From: Phycisphaeraceae bacterium
Lineage (GTDB): Bacteria; Planctomycetota; Phycisphaerae; Phycisphaerales; Zrk34
Length of the DNA: 64,000 nucleotides
Direction of reading: 5' to 3'
Assembly (NCBI GenBank): GCA_028282805.1
Contig: JANQHD010000035.1
Coordinates: 1-64,000 of the forward strand
Shown: in pieces, positions 9,734 to 18,284 of the stretch
Layout: each line of letters begins with the position of its first letter
How positions within the stretch are numbered: the stretch's first letter is position 1
Made by a program: the position numbers and the translations under genes
Notes under the pieces: generated by a model
What the model was told of the DNA's origin: nothing
Database searches by the model: none
What the model saw: the letters and a program-made list of their open reading frames with translations, nothing else

Positions 9734-10196
9734 TGTTTTCCTTGCGCACGACACCCGTCGCCTCGCCGGGCGCGCGTTCAGCCCACCCCCGTTTTCAACG
9801 CGCCATCAAGGATCACGCCGCGCACCCGGCACAACGATGCGCATAGCGATTCATGGGCGCGCGCGCCGCCGCGCACCAAAGTGTCGCCGTGCGCGCGCCG
9901 CGCCAAAACCACCCCCGCTCACAGCGCCCAATCGCCACCCGCACGCACGTGCGCACACCGCCGTGTGCGCACAAAAACGTCCGGCCCGCTATTACGCGTT
10001 GATACACTTCCAAACTGATGAGTTATTCTAAAGTTCTCAAGAACATTAGAGTAATTTGTCATGGCCTGCCTTCGATACGCATTCAAGCGAGCCGGGCTGT
10101 AATAAAGATTGATGTGCAGCGTGCCGTTCATCCTTGGTTTGCCGACGCGGAGCCGTTGGTGCAATCGCTCCGCGCGATCCAGCGTAACGCGTGGGG
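9734..10196. other. intergenic region, CpG-rich with a 10-bp hairpin
   Basis: There is no convincing gene in this 463-bp gap. The part from about 9835 to 9975 is unusually rich in GCGC/CGCG alternation and ends in a perfect 10-bp inverted repeat, GTGCGCACAC-CGCC-GTGTGCGCAC (9949-9972). Beyond it the base composition changes abruptly to A/T-richer sequence carrying the palindrome at 10023-10054. Confidence 0.6.
10023..10054. repeat. 30-bp palindrome, copy 1
   Basis: Arms TTATTCTAAAGTTCT and AGAACATTAGAGTAA around a CA centre; 13 of 15 positions are complementary. A near-identical copy in the same orientation occurs at 10998-11025, the two bracketing the small lipoprotein gene. No T-run follows, so it is not a classical terminator; it could be an operator or recombination site. 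Confidence 0.7.
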
Positions 10197-10685
10197 TTAC
10201 TCGAGCGGACGGGCGCCGGGTTGGGTGAGAAAACCGCGCAGCACGCGGTCGGCTTCGCCTGCCGTGAGCTGTTCGACGCCGGTCAGCAGCCAGTCGCTGC
10301 GGGTGTTGTGCCAGCGGTAACGGAACACCAGGCGTGTGGGCGAGCCGGCCGGGCCACGCGCGACGGCCTGGCTTAGCGCGATCGCCTGCTCACCGGTGGC
10401 GGCGACCTGTTGCACCTCAACCCGGCTGACCGTGACGCCGTCGACAAACGCATCGATCGTTGTGACGGCTTGGGGGTCGACCTCGGCGTCGGGGTGCCAC
10501 ACGTCGATCACGCCGCGGGCCGTGGCGGCAGATACGACCGACGAAGTGGTTTGCATTTCAATCAGGGCCCGCGACATCATCGTCGGTTTGTGTTCGAAGC
10601 CAGTGGTATGCGTATTCGCAGTGGGTTTGCCGCACGCCACCAGTAACAGGGGCATGGTGGTCAACAAGGATAGGCAACGCATCAT
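10197..10685 (-). CDS. predicted lipoprotein, unknown function
   Basis: A 162-aa protein. The ATG at 10685 is chosen because GGAGG lies 6 nt upstream and because it gives an immediate signal peptide with lipobox LLVAC (Cys18). An upstream in-frame ATG would add 22 basic residues and spoil the signal. The mature part has no motif I recognise; it is probably a periplasmic or outer-membrane protein. It stands alone between two copies of a long palindrome. Confidence 0.75.
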   Translation of the reverse strand: MMRCLSLLTTMPLLLVACGKPTANTHTTGFEHKPTMMSRALIEMQTTSSVVSAATARGVIDVWHPDAEVDPQAVTTIDAFVDGVTVSRVEVQQVAATGEQAIALSQAVARGPAGSPTRLVFRYRWHNTRSDWLLTGVEQLTAGEADRVLRGFLTQPGARPLE

Positions 10686-11105
10686 CGAAATCCTCCGTCG
10701 GTGTACAGGGTAAAGACGCCGTCGTGTGCGGGAGTTGCGGTGGACGAGCACATTTTTGTGTTGGCATGACGGCTCGGCGTGCGCTGTGTTTGAACCCCAC
10801 GAGATTCGATGCTCCGCGGCCTAGCCAGGGGAATTGCGGTTTGTGAGGGCTTGGGGTGATTGGACGGTGCGTGAACCGGGGGCGCTGGGGTTGATGCTGG
10901 TGGGGACGCGGGCGGCCGTGTCTTGGCGGAAGCGCCGGGCGTCGCCACCCATGGCCGTACATGTCGCGGATCAAGCCGGGTCCGCGACGGGGTTCACATT
11001 CTATTGTTCTCAAGAACATTAGAATAAGAAACGGGCGAACCCGACCCCTGACTTCGATGAGATCAGTCGAGTCGTGGGCCGGCGGATCGGTGTTTCACGT
11101 GTGGT
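10686..11105. other. intergenic region with second palindrome copy
   Basis: About 420 bp with no supportable gene. It holds the leader of the lipoprotein gene on the minus strand, GC-rich sequence without clear signals, and at 10998-11025 the second palindrome. Beyond the palindrome comes the 3' end of the sulfatase gene. Confidence 0.6.
10998..11025. repeat. 30-bp palindrome, copy 2
   Basis: Arms ATTCTATTGTTCT and AGAACATTAGAAT around CA. The right half (GTTCTCAAGAACATTAGA) is identical to copy 1 at 10023-10054, about 975 bp away. Confidence 0.7.
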
Positions 11106-12485
11106 TCAAGGCTTCCAGCTGCCCAGGCCGGGGAAGGCGGGCGCTTCGAGTTGCTCGGCCCAGGCGGCGAGGTGCCGCTTCAGCTCGGCGGTGCGGTCGG
11201 GGTTGGCAGCGGCGCGGTTGGTGTTCTCGCCGATGTCACGGGCGAGGTCATAGAGCTGGGCCTCGTCGTCGTTGCGTTCGTGGATCAGCTTGTCGCCGCC
11301 CTCGCGTACGAACAGCGTGTTCTTGTCATAGAACCGCCAGAAGAGCCGTTCGTGGGGCGGGCCGGTCTTCTTGTCGGTCAGGTAGGGCGTGAGGTTCACG
11401 CCATCCAGCGGCTTGTCGGGCGCGATAGGCGCATCCGCCTCGGCGACGATCGTGCCGGCGATGTCGAGGGCGCTGACCGGGTGGTCGTAGGTTTTGCCGG
11501 CGGGGTAGGTGCCGGTCCAGCGCACGGCGAAGGGCACACGCACGCCGCCCTCGAACGGGCTGCCCTTGGCGCCGCGCAGCGGGGCGTTGCGTGAGGCGTT
11601 GTTGGTTGCGCCGCCGTTGTCAGATAGAAAGAACACGATCGTGTGCTCGTCGAAGCCCTTCTCGTTCAGCTTCGCCAGCACGCGCCCCACGCCGTCGTCG
11701 ACCGCGCTGACCATCGCGGCGTAGGTCTTGCGCTTCTTGTCGGCGATGTGGTCGAACCGGGCGAGGTACTTGGGCGTCGCCTGCAACGGCGTGTGCGGGG
11801 CGTTGTACGCCAGGTACAAAAAGAACGGCTTGTCGCCCTGGCGATCGATGAAGTCGACCGCCGCGTTCGACAGCTCGTCGGTCAGGTACTCGTCGATCAC
11901 GATGCGCTCGTTGTTGTGCAGCAGCTTGGTGCGGTACCAGTCCCACTTGTGCTTGACCTGCGAGAGGTCTTCGAGCGTGAGCTTTTCGGGGCGGTAGTCG
12001 TGGCCGCCGGAGAGAAACCCGAAGAACTCGTCGAAGCCGCGCACCAGCGGGCGCAGCGTGGGGTGCGTGCCGAGGTGCCACTTGCCGACCGCCATGCTCC
12101 GATAGCCCGTGGGTTTGAGCAGCTCGGCGATATTCTTCTCGGAAAGCGGCACGCCCGCGTTGGGGTTCGACGGGTCGATGGTGGGGTTGCGGCTAAAACC
12201 GAAGCGGTCCTGGTACCGCCCGGTGATCAGCCCCGCGCGGCTCGGGCCGCACACCGCGTACGTCACGTAGCCGCTGGTGAAACGCACGCCTTGCTCGGCG
12301 ATCGAATCGATGTGCGGCGTGGGGATGTCGCGGCAGCCGTTGAACCCGACGTCGGCGTAGCCCATGTCGTCGACGAGGATCACGATCAGGTTCGGCGGGC
12401 GCTTTTCAGTTTGCGCCTTCGACACGCCGGCGCAACCCAGCGTCGTCAACAGCACGGCGCACAGCAGGCGTGCGATCATGGTCAT
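11106..12485 (-). CDS. sulfatase (FGly-dependent, type I)
   Basis: A 459-aa secreted sulfatase. A hydrophobic N-terminus (residues 4-20, possible lipobox TTLGC) is followed by the metal-binding start NLIVILVDDMGYAD and the active-site signature CGPSRAGLITGR; Cys79 would be converted to formylglycine. Such enzymes hydrolyse sulfate esters of polysaccharides or small aromatics; planctomycetes use them on algal glycans. GAAAGGTTTTCAC precedes the ATG. It is monocistronic and the substrate cannot be told from sequence. Confidence 0.93.
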   Translation of the reverse strand: MTMIARLLCAVLLTTLGCAGVSKAQTEKRPPNLIVILVDDMGYADVGFNGCRDIPTPHIDSIAEQGVRFTSGYVTYAVCGPSRAGLITGRYQDRFGFSRNPTIDPSNPNAGVPLSEKNIAELLKPTGYRSMAVGKWHLGTHPTLRPLVRGFDEFFGFLSGGHDYRPEKLTLEDLSQVKHKWDWYRTKLLHNNERIVIDEYLTDELSNAAVDFIDRQGDKPFFLYLAYNAPHTPLQATPKYLARFDHIADKKRKTYAAMVSAVDDGVGRVLAKLNEKGFDEHTIVFFLSDNGGATNNASRNAPLRGAKGSPFEGGVRVPFAVRWTGTYPAGKTYDHPVSALDIAGTIVAEADAPIAPDKPLDGVNLTPYLTDKKTGPPHERLFWRFYDKNTLFVREGGDKLIHERNDDEAQLYDLARDIGENTNRAAANPDRTAELKRHLAAWAEQLEAPAFPGLGSWKP

Positions 12486-12557
12486 GTGAAAACCTTTCGT
12501 TCAGTTCGCGAACGTCAGGTTAATGCTTAAAACTTTAAGTGCCAACGATGCCGCGCG

Positions 12558-14411
12558 TCAGGTTTTCAGTTCGATCTCGACGGCGTACGAATCGCCGTCG
12601 AACTCGGTGCGCACGGGGTATCCCGAGTTCTGGAACAGGGCGAGCATGGCCTTGTTTTCGGGGAGCACGGTGGCGTCGAAGCGGTGCACGCCACGCTCGA
12701 CGGCGACTTGGCCCAGGGCCTGCATCATGCGTGTGCCCACGCCCTTGGCCTGCCAGTCGTCCTGCACGATGAACGCGATCTCCGCGGTCATCTCCGCGGG
12801 GTTGAGGAAGTACTGCGCGATGGCCACGATCTCGCCCTCGCCCGGCCCGGGCACGATGCCCACCAGCGCCAGGTTCTGCTCGTAGTCGATGTTGGTCAGG
12901 TGCTGCACGTCCTTCAGCGGGAACGCCTTGGTGTGGGTGAAGAAACGCCGGCGCACCGACTTCTCGCTCAGCGAGTACAGCATCTCGGTCAGCGGCTCGT
13001 CGTCGATCGGCTTGACGGGGCGCACGAAGATCTCGGTGCCGTCGTGGAGCGTGACGTGCTGCTCGATCTGCTGGGGGTAGGCGAGCTCGTCGAAGCCGAC
13101 CTCGATCTGGTCGGCGTAGACGAAGCCGCGTTCCTTCGCCTCGGCGAGTAGCTGCTTGCGGAACTTGGGGTGGGCGATGGAGATCAGCGCGATGGCGCGT
13201 TCGCGGATGGACTTGCCGTGCAGGTACGCCATGCCGTACTCGGTGACGACGTACTGGATGTCGGCGCGGTTGGTGACGACGCCCGCGCCCTCGCTGAGCG
13301 TGGGCACGATGCGGCTGACCGCGCCCTTCTTGGCCGTCGACGGCAGGGCGATGATGGCCTTGCCGCCCTTGCTGCGTGCGGCGCCGCGCATGAAGTCGAC
13401 CTGGCCGCCGAACCCGGAGTAGAGCTGCGTGCCCAGCGAGTCGGCGCAGACCTGGCCGGTCAAGTCGATCTCAAGGCCGACGTTGATCGCGACCATCTTG
13501 TCGTTCTGGCTGATGACCTGCGGGTCGTTGACGTAGCCGGTGGGGTAGAACTCGAACAGCGGGTTGTTGTCGATGTAGTCGTACAGCCGCTTGGAGCCGA
13601 GGCAGAAGCTGGCGACGACCTTGCCTCGGTTGACGTTCTTCTTGGCGCAGGTGACGGCGCCGGATTCGACCAGGTCGATGATCCAGTCGCCGAACATCTC
13701 CGTGTGGATGCCGAGGTCTTTCTTGTCGCGCAGGAACTCGGCGACCGCCTGGGGGACGCGGCCGATGCCGCACTCGATGGTCGAGCCGTCTTCGACGAGG
13801 CGGGCGACGTTCTCGCCGATCTTGCGTAGGGCGTCGGTCATCCGCAGCGGCGGGGTGACGGGCAGCGGCGCGTCGTGCGGCACGAGCACGTCGATCTGGT
13901 TCACGTGCAAGAACGAGTCGCCGAACGTGCGCGGCATGTCGGCGTTGACCTGCGCGATCACGTAGCGCGCGTTGAGGGCCGCGGCCTTGACGATGTCCAC
14001 CGACACCCCCAGCGAGCACAGCCCCCGCGCGTCCGGCGGCGTCACGCTGATCAGCGCCACGTCCACGGTGAACCGGCCCATCTCGATGTCGCGCGGGATG
14101 TCCGACAGGTAGATCGGTGTGTAGTCGCCGATGCCGCGCGCGATCGATTCACGCGTGTTGTCGGCGACGAAGAACGTGTTCATGCGGAACCGCTTGGCGT
14201 GCGGGCCGTCGGCGTAGGGCGTGTCGCCCATCGTTAACAGGTGCGTGATGTGCGCGTCGTGGATGTGGTCGCCGTGCTCGACGAGCGCGTCGACCAGGTG
14301 TTGCGGCGCGGCGCAGCCCGTGCCGATGAAGACGTTGTTGCCCGGGCGGATCAGCTCGATGGCCGACGGGGCGCTTCTGATCTTGTCGGCGTGTTGCGTT
14401 TGCCATTCCAT
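12558..14411 (-). CDS. acetyl-CoA hydrolase/CoA-transferase fused to GNAT acetyltransferase
   Basis: A 617-aa fusion. Residues about 1-440 are an acetyl-CoA hydrolase/4-hydroxybutyrate CoA-transferase domain (FIGTGCAAPQHLV near the start; the catalytic-Glu segment VVTEYGMAYLHG in the C-terminal half). Residues about 450-617 are a GNAT domain with the acetyl-CoA-binding loop QAKGVGTRMM. The ATG at 14411 is preceded by GAGGAG lying inside the upstream gene; only 6 bp separate the genes, so it is in an operon with the ADP-forming acyl-CoA synthetase. Likely role: acyl-CoA/acetate exchange with linked protein or metabolite acetylation; the acetylation target is unknown. Confidence 0.88.
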   Translation of the reverse strand: MEWQTQHADKIRSAPSAIELIRPGNNVFIGTGCAAPQHLVDALVEHGDHIHDAHITHLLTMGDTPYADGPHAKRFRMNTFFVADNTRESIARGIGDYTPIYLSDIPRDIEMGRFTVDVALISVTPPDARGLCSLGVSVDIVKAAALNARYVIAQVNADMPRTFGDSFLHVNQIDVLVPHDAPLPVTPPLRMTDALRKIGENVARLVEDGSTIECGIGRVPQAVAEFLRDKKDLGIHTEMFGDWIIDLVESGAVTCAKKNVNRGKVVASFCLGSKRLYDYIDNNPLFEFYPTGYVNDPQVISQNDKMVAINVGLEIDLTGQVCADSLGTQLYSGFGGQVDFMRGAARSKGGKAIIALPSTAKKGAVSRIVPTLSEGAGVVTNRADIQYVVTEYGMAYLHGKSIRERAIALISIAHPKFRKQLLAEAKERGFVYADQIEVGFDELAYPQQIEQHVTLHDGTEIFVRPVKPIDDEPLTEMLYSLSEKSVRRRFFTHTKAFPLKDVQHLTNIDYEQNLALVGIVPGPGEGEIVAIAQYFLNPAEMTAEIAFIVQDDWQAKGVGTRMMQALGQVAVERGVHRFDATVLPENKAMLALFQNSGYPVRTEFDGDSYAVEIELKT

Positions 14412-14417
14412 CGGCGG

Positions 14418-16523
14418 TTACTCCTCTACGCTGATGCGGGCGTCGACGGCGATCGGCGTGGTTCCGGCCGGGCCGATCATGAACGGGTTGATGTCCATCT
14501 CCTGGATCTGCGGGAACTCGGTGACGAGTTGGCTGAGCCGTTGCAGCGCCTCGGCGAGCGCGTCGAGGTCGACGCCCTCGCTGCCGCGTGCGCCGGTGAG
14601 CATCTTGTAGGTGCGCGTGGCCTTGAGCATCTGGCGGGCCTCGTCGTTGGTCAGCGGGGCGAGGTAGAAGCTGACGTCCTTGAGCACCTCGACGAAGATG
14701 CCGCCCATGCCGAACATCATCAACGGCCCGAAGCGTGGGTCGCGCTTCATGCCGAGGATGACCTCCATGCCCGTCATGCACTGCTGTTGGACCATGACGC
14801 CGAGGATGTCGGCCCCGGGCGCCTTGGCGGGGATGCGGTACATCATCAGGTCGAACGCGTCGGCGACCTCGCGCGCGTTTTCGAGGCCCACCCGCACGCC
14901 GCCCACGTCCGACTTGTGCGAGATGTCCGGCGACCACACCTTCATCACCACCGGGTAACCCAGTTGGTCGGCGAGGCCCACGGCCTGGTCGGCGGTGGTC
15001 GCGGTGCCGCCGCGGGGCGTGGCGAAGCCGTACGCTTCGAGCACCTCTTTCGCTTCCATCTCGCCGATCTCGCGCTGGCCGCGGCGGAGGTGGCGATCGA
15101 TGATCAGCTCCGTGCGGTGGCGGTTGACGGGGAACAGCTTGACCACGCGCTGCGGCCGCTTGCGCCAGCGCGCGTGGTCGGCCATGGCCTTCAGCGCCGT
15201 GACCGCGGTGTGCGGCCCGTCGTAAACCGGTAAGCCGCCGGCCCGCAGCACACGGTTTGCCTCGGCGACGTGTTCGGCGCCCATGAACGCCGTGAACACC
15301 GGCTTGCCCGGTGATTGCCGGCACACGTCGACCAATGCTTCGGCCGTTTCGACGCCCTGCGTCATCGCTTGCGGCGTCAACAAAACGAGCACGGCGTCGA
15401 CGTTCGCGTCGGCCAGCGCCAGCTCGGTCGCCTTGCGGTAACGGTCGGCCAGCGCATCGCCGAGCACGTCGATCGGGTTGTGCACGTTGGCGGCGGGTGG
15501 CAGGGCTTCGCTGAGCGCCGCTTTGGTTTCATCTTGCAACTTGGCGAAGGTCAGGCCGATGCGTTCGATCGCGTCGGCGGCCATGATGCCCGCGCCGCCG
15601 GCGTTGGTCACCACGGCCACGCGCTCACCGGGCGGCAGCGGCTGGCTGGCGAACGCTTGCGCTAAGTCGAACTGCTGCTTGACCGACTCGCAACGGATCA
15701 CGCCCGCGCGGTCGAAGGCCGATTCGTAGACCTGCTCGCTGCCCACCATCGAACCGGTGTGGCTCGACGCGGCGGCGGCCCCGGCCTCGGTGGCGCCGGA
15801 CTTGATCAGAAGGATCGGCTTGTGGCGCGAGATTTGGTCGGCCTCGCGCACGAAGGCGTTGCCGTCGTTGATCGACTCGAGGTAGCCGGCGATGACCTTG
15901 ACGTTGTCGTCGCGGCCGAGCGCGCGGATCAGGTCGAGCTCGTCGACGTCGGCCTTGTTGCCGATCGACACCAGGTGCGAGAAGCCGACCTGGTTGGCGG
16001 CGCCCACGTCGAGGATCGCCGTGAGCAGCGCGCCGGACTGGCTGATGTAGGCGATGTGCCCGTGCGCGGGGAGCTTGGCGGCGAAGCTGGCGTTGAGCTT
16101 GGCGTCGGGCACCATCAGGCCCAGGCAGTTGGGCCCGAGCAGGCGCAGGTCGTGGTGATCGGCGGTCTGAGTGAGGCGCTGCTCGAGGGCCGCGCCGGCG
16201 TCGCCGACCTCTTTGAAGCCCGCCGAGACGATGACCGCGGCCTTGATGCGCAGCTCGGCGCAGGTGTCGACCACGTCCGGCACAAACCGCGCCGGCACCG
16301 CGATCACCACCAGGTCCGGCAGCGGGTCGACCTCTTCGAGCTTGTCGTAACACGCCAGCCCCAGCACGTCGTCGGCGCTGGGGTTGACCGGGTAGATCGG
16401 GCCCTCGAACCCGCCGTCGATCAGGTTCTTCAGCAGCTCGTACCCAACCTTGCCGGGCGTGCGCGAAGCGCCCACCACAGCCACGGAGGTCGGCCGGAAC
16501 AGACAATCCATTGACACAGACAT
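14418..16523 (-). CDS. acetate-CoA ligase (ADP-forming), fused alpha-beta
   Basis: A 701-aa NDP-forming acyl-CoA synthetase with CoA-binding and ligase-CoA domains at the N-terminus (PTSVAVVGASRTPGKVG) and an ATP-grasp domain at the C-terminus. The phosphorylated histidine is H255 in SSHTGSMVGS. The ATG at 16523 is chosen because GAGGAATC lies just upstream; an earlier in-frame ATG lacks a ribosome site. It reversibly couples acetyl-CoA to acetate plus ATP. It is the first gene of a two-gene operon with the CoA-transferase/GNAT protein. Related proteins fused to GNAT (Pat) acetylate Acs in enterics; here the GNAT is on the neighbour. Confidence 0.92.
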   Translation of the reverse strand: MSVSMDCLFRPTSVAVVGASRTPGKVGYELLKNLIDGGFEGPIYPVNPSADDVLGLACYDKLEEVDPLPDLVVIAVPARFVPDVVDTCAELRIKAAVIVSAGFKEVGDAGAALEQRLTQTADHHDLRLLGPNCLGLMVPDAKLNASFAAKLPAHGHIAYISQSGALLTAILDVGAANQVGFSHLVSIGNKADVDELDLIRALGRDDNVKVIAGYLESINDGNAFVREADQISRHKPILLIKSGATEAGAAAASSHTGSMVGSEQVYESAFDRAGVIRCESVKQQFDLAQAFASQPLPPGERVAVVTNAGGAGIMAADAIERIGLTFAKLQDETKAALSEALPPAANVHNPIDVLGDALADRYRKATELALADANVDAVLVLLTPQAMTQGVETAEALVDVCRQSPGKPVFTAFMGAEHVAEANRVLRAGGLPVYDGPHTAVTALKAMADHARWRKRPQRVVKLFPVNRHRTELIIDRHLRRGQREIGEMEAKEVLEAYGFATPRGGTATTADQAVGLADQLGYPVVMKVWSPDISHKSDVGGVRVGLENAREVADAFDLMMYRIPAKAPGADILGVMVQQQCMTGMEVILGMKRDPRFGPLMMFGMGGIFVEVLKDVSFYLAPLTNDEARQMLKATRTYKMLTGARGSEGVDLDALAEALQRLSQLVTEFPQIQEMDINPFMIGPAGTTPIAVDARISVEE

Positions 16524-16756
16524 GATTCCTCGATCGGGTGGGGGCGGCATGATACTCAGCTTACCCGCCCCACGCACCGCCGTTCGCGTTAGTTCGAAAA
16601 AAATAGGGGTTTCGCCCCATGCGATCGAACAAGTGCGTTTGAAGGCGTGACGCTTTGACCGGCGGGGCGTTTTACGTGAAAATGCTCGCCCTCACCCCGC
16701 CACCCGCGGCGTGGCCACACCCCACGCCGCACCCAAACCACGAAAGGGTTACTCTG

Positions 16757-17386
16757 GTGAGCGATCGCTTCCACACCGTTTTGTTGCTCGGCCCCCCCGG
16801 CTCGGGCAAGGGCACGCAGGGCAAAATCCTCGGCGCCATCCCCGGCTTCTTCCACTGCGCCTGCGGCGACGTGTTCCGTCGCATCAACCCCAACACCGAG
16901 CTCGGCCGGGTCTTCATCGACTACTCGTCGCGCGGCGAACTGGTGCCCGACGAGGTGACCATCCGCGCCTGGTGCGAGCACATCCGCGCCCAGGTCACGC
17001 TCGGCGCCTACAAGCCCGAGTCCGACGTGCTCGTGCTCGACGGCATCCCGCGCAACGTCGACCAGGCCAGGCTGATGGAGGAGCACATCGACGTCAGCCG
17101 CATCATCGAGCTGTACTGCGGCGACGAAGAGAAGATGATCGAACGCCTCCGCCGCCGTGCGCTGAAAGAAAACCGCATGGACGACACGAAGGAAGAGGTC
17201 ATCCGCAACCGCTGGGACGTGTACCGCGCCGAGACCGAGCCGGTGCTCGCCCACTACGACGACAGCCTGATCTCGCGCGTCGACGCGATCGCCAGCCCGG
17301 CCGAGGTGTTCGCCGGTGTGCTCGGTGAGGCCATCCCGGTGCAGAACGCGCACTACCAGCGCGCCAACGCCGCCTCGGCCTGCTGA
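16757..17386 (+). CDS. adk: adenylate kinase family protein
   Basis: A 209-aa nucleoside monophosphate kinase with P-loop GPPGSGKGTQ (residues 12-21), DGIPRNVDQ (usual DGFPR) and a short LID region around RRRALKENRMDD. It would interconvert ATP+AMP and 2 ADP in the cytoplasm. Start GTG at 16757 is chosen because GAAAGGG lies 9 nt upstream and the P-loop then falls at the normal place; the frame is open further upstream without a ribosome site. The short LID lacks the zinc cysteines. Nucleotide specificity could differ from canonical Adk. Confidence 0.88.
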   Translation: MSDRFHTVLLLGPPGSGKGTQGKILGAIPGFFHCACGDVFRRINPNTELGRVFIDYSSRGELVPDEVTIRAWCEHIRAQVTLGAYKPESDVLVLDGIPRNVDQARLMEEHIDVSRIIELYCGDEEKMIERLRRRALKENRMDDTKEEVIRNRWDVYRAETEPVLAHYDDSLISRVDAIASPAEVFAGVLGEAIPVQNAHYQRANAASAC

Positions 17387-17520
17387 ACGCGGTTGATCAA
17401 GTGAACTAAGCGATGATCGCTCGACGCCCGGCGGGCCCGGTCGATCGGTTGTGGTGCGCGTGGGTGAACTGTTCGATTGACTGGCGCGTTAACCGATGCT
17501 ATCAATACGCTTAGAACGCT

Positions 17521-17593
17521 GCGGGCGTAACTCAATTGGTAGAGTGTCAGCCTTCCAAGCTGAATGTTGCCGGTTCGATCCCGGTCGCCCGCT
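17521..17593 (+). tRNA. tRNA-Gly (TCC)
   Basis: Acceptor stem GCGGGCG/CGCCCGC, anticodon loop CTTCCAA (anticodon TCC) on stem TCAGC/GCTGA, and T arm CCGG-TTCGATC-CCGG. CCA is not encoded. Confidence 0.95.
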
Positions 17594-17717
17594 TTTGGCC
17601 CGTCTTGTTGACAGCCCGCCGGTCGCCAGCGTATCCAAGTCGATGGCGGGGCGGTATTTGCAAGCGAGTTCTGCTAAGGTGTAGGCCGATTCGGCGCCAT
17701 GATCATGGAGAGATCCA

Positions 17718-18281
17718 ATGGCTGACAATTCTCCGACCCCACCCCGACCGGGCGGTGGCGGTTGTGACACGGACGTCCACGCGGCGACCTTCGCGCTGGC
17801 CGGGGTGTTGCGCCAGTTGGGGCCGGTGATCGAAGCGATGAGCGACGAGCAGTACGCCACCAAGTGCGTCGGCCACGTCGAGGGCAGCGCCGGCGGCCAC
17901 GTGCGCCACTGCCTCGACCACGTAACGGCGCTGCTCGGCGGCGTGAGCACGGGCTGCATCGATTACGAAACCCGCGAGCGCGGCACCGACGTCGAAACCC
18001 AACGCGCCGCCGCCGTCGCCACGCTCGAACGGCTTGCCGACCGCGTGTCGCGGCTCGACGCCGACGACATGGCCCAGGCCGTGCGCGTGATCGTGCGGTT
18101 CGGCGCCGACGACGCGACGGTGGCGGTCGGCTCGACGCTCGGCCGGGAGCTGGCGTTCGTGCTCAGCCACACGATCCACCACAACGCGCTGATCTCGGCG
18201 ATCGCCAACAGCCTGGGCATCCCCTTACCGGAGTTTTTCGGTTACGCGCCGTCGTCGGTCGCGTTCCTCAAGCAACAGTAA
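17718..18281 (+). CDS. DinB-like four-helix-bundle protein
   Basis: A 187-aa protein with a Gly/Pro-rich N-terminus and a DinB/YfiT-like helical bundle; candidate metal-binding histidines are in GHVRHCLDH (about residues 54-62) and in SHTIHHNAL (about 153-161). Family members include thiol-dependent transferases, and most are uncharacterised. GGAGAGATCCA precedes the ATG. The next gene starts 3 bp after its stop, making it the first gene of a tight four-gene operon. Reaction and substrate are unknown. Confidence 0.8.
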   Translation: MADNSPTPPRPGGGGCDTDVHAATFALAGVLRQLGPVIEAMSDEQYATKCVGHVEGSAGGHVRHCLDHVTALLGGVSTGCIDYETRERGTDVETQRAAAVATLERLADRVSRLDADDMAQAVRVIVRFGADDATVAVGSTLGRELAFVLSHTIHHNALISAIANSLGIPLPEFFGYAPSSVAFLKQQ

Positions 18282-18284
18282 CCC

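Noticed and set aside
5948-9749. Very long open frames on the minus strand opposite the MFS and acsA genes
   Set aside because: They are Arg/Ala/Pro/Asp/His-rich shadows caused by high GC at third codon positions; the plus-strand genes have clear families.
10682-10948. Open frames around the lipoprotein leader
   Set aside because: Pro/Ser/Thr-rich shadow translations without ribosome sites.
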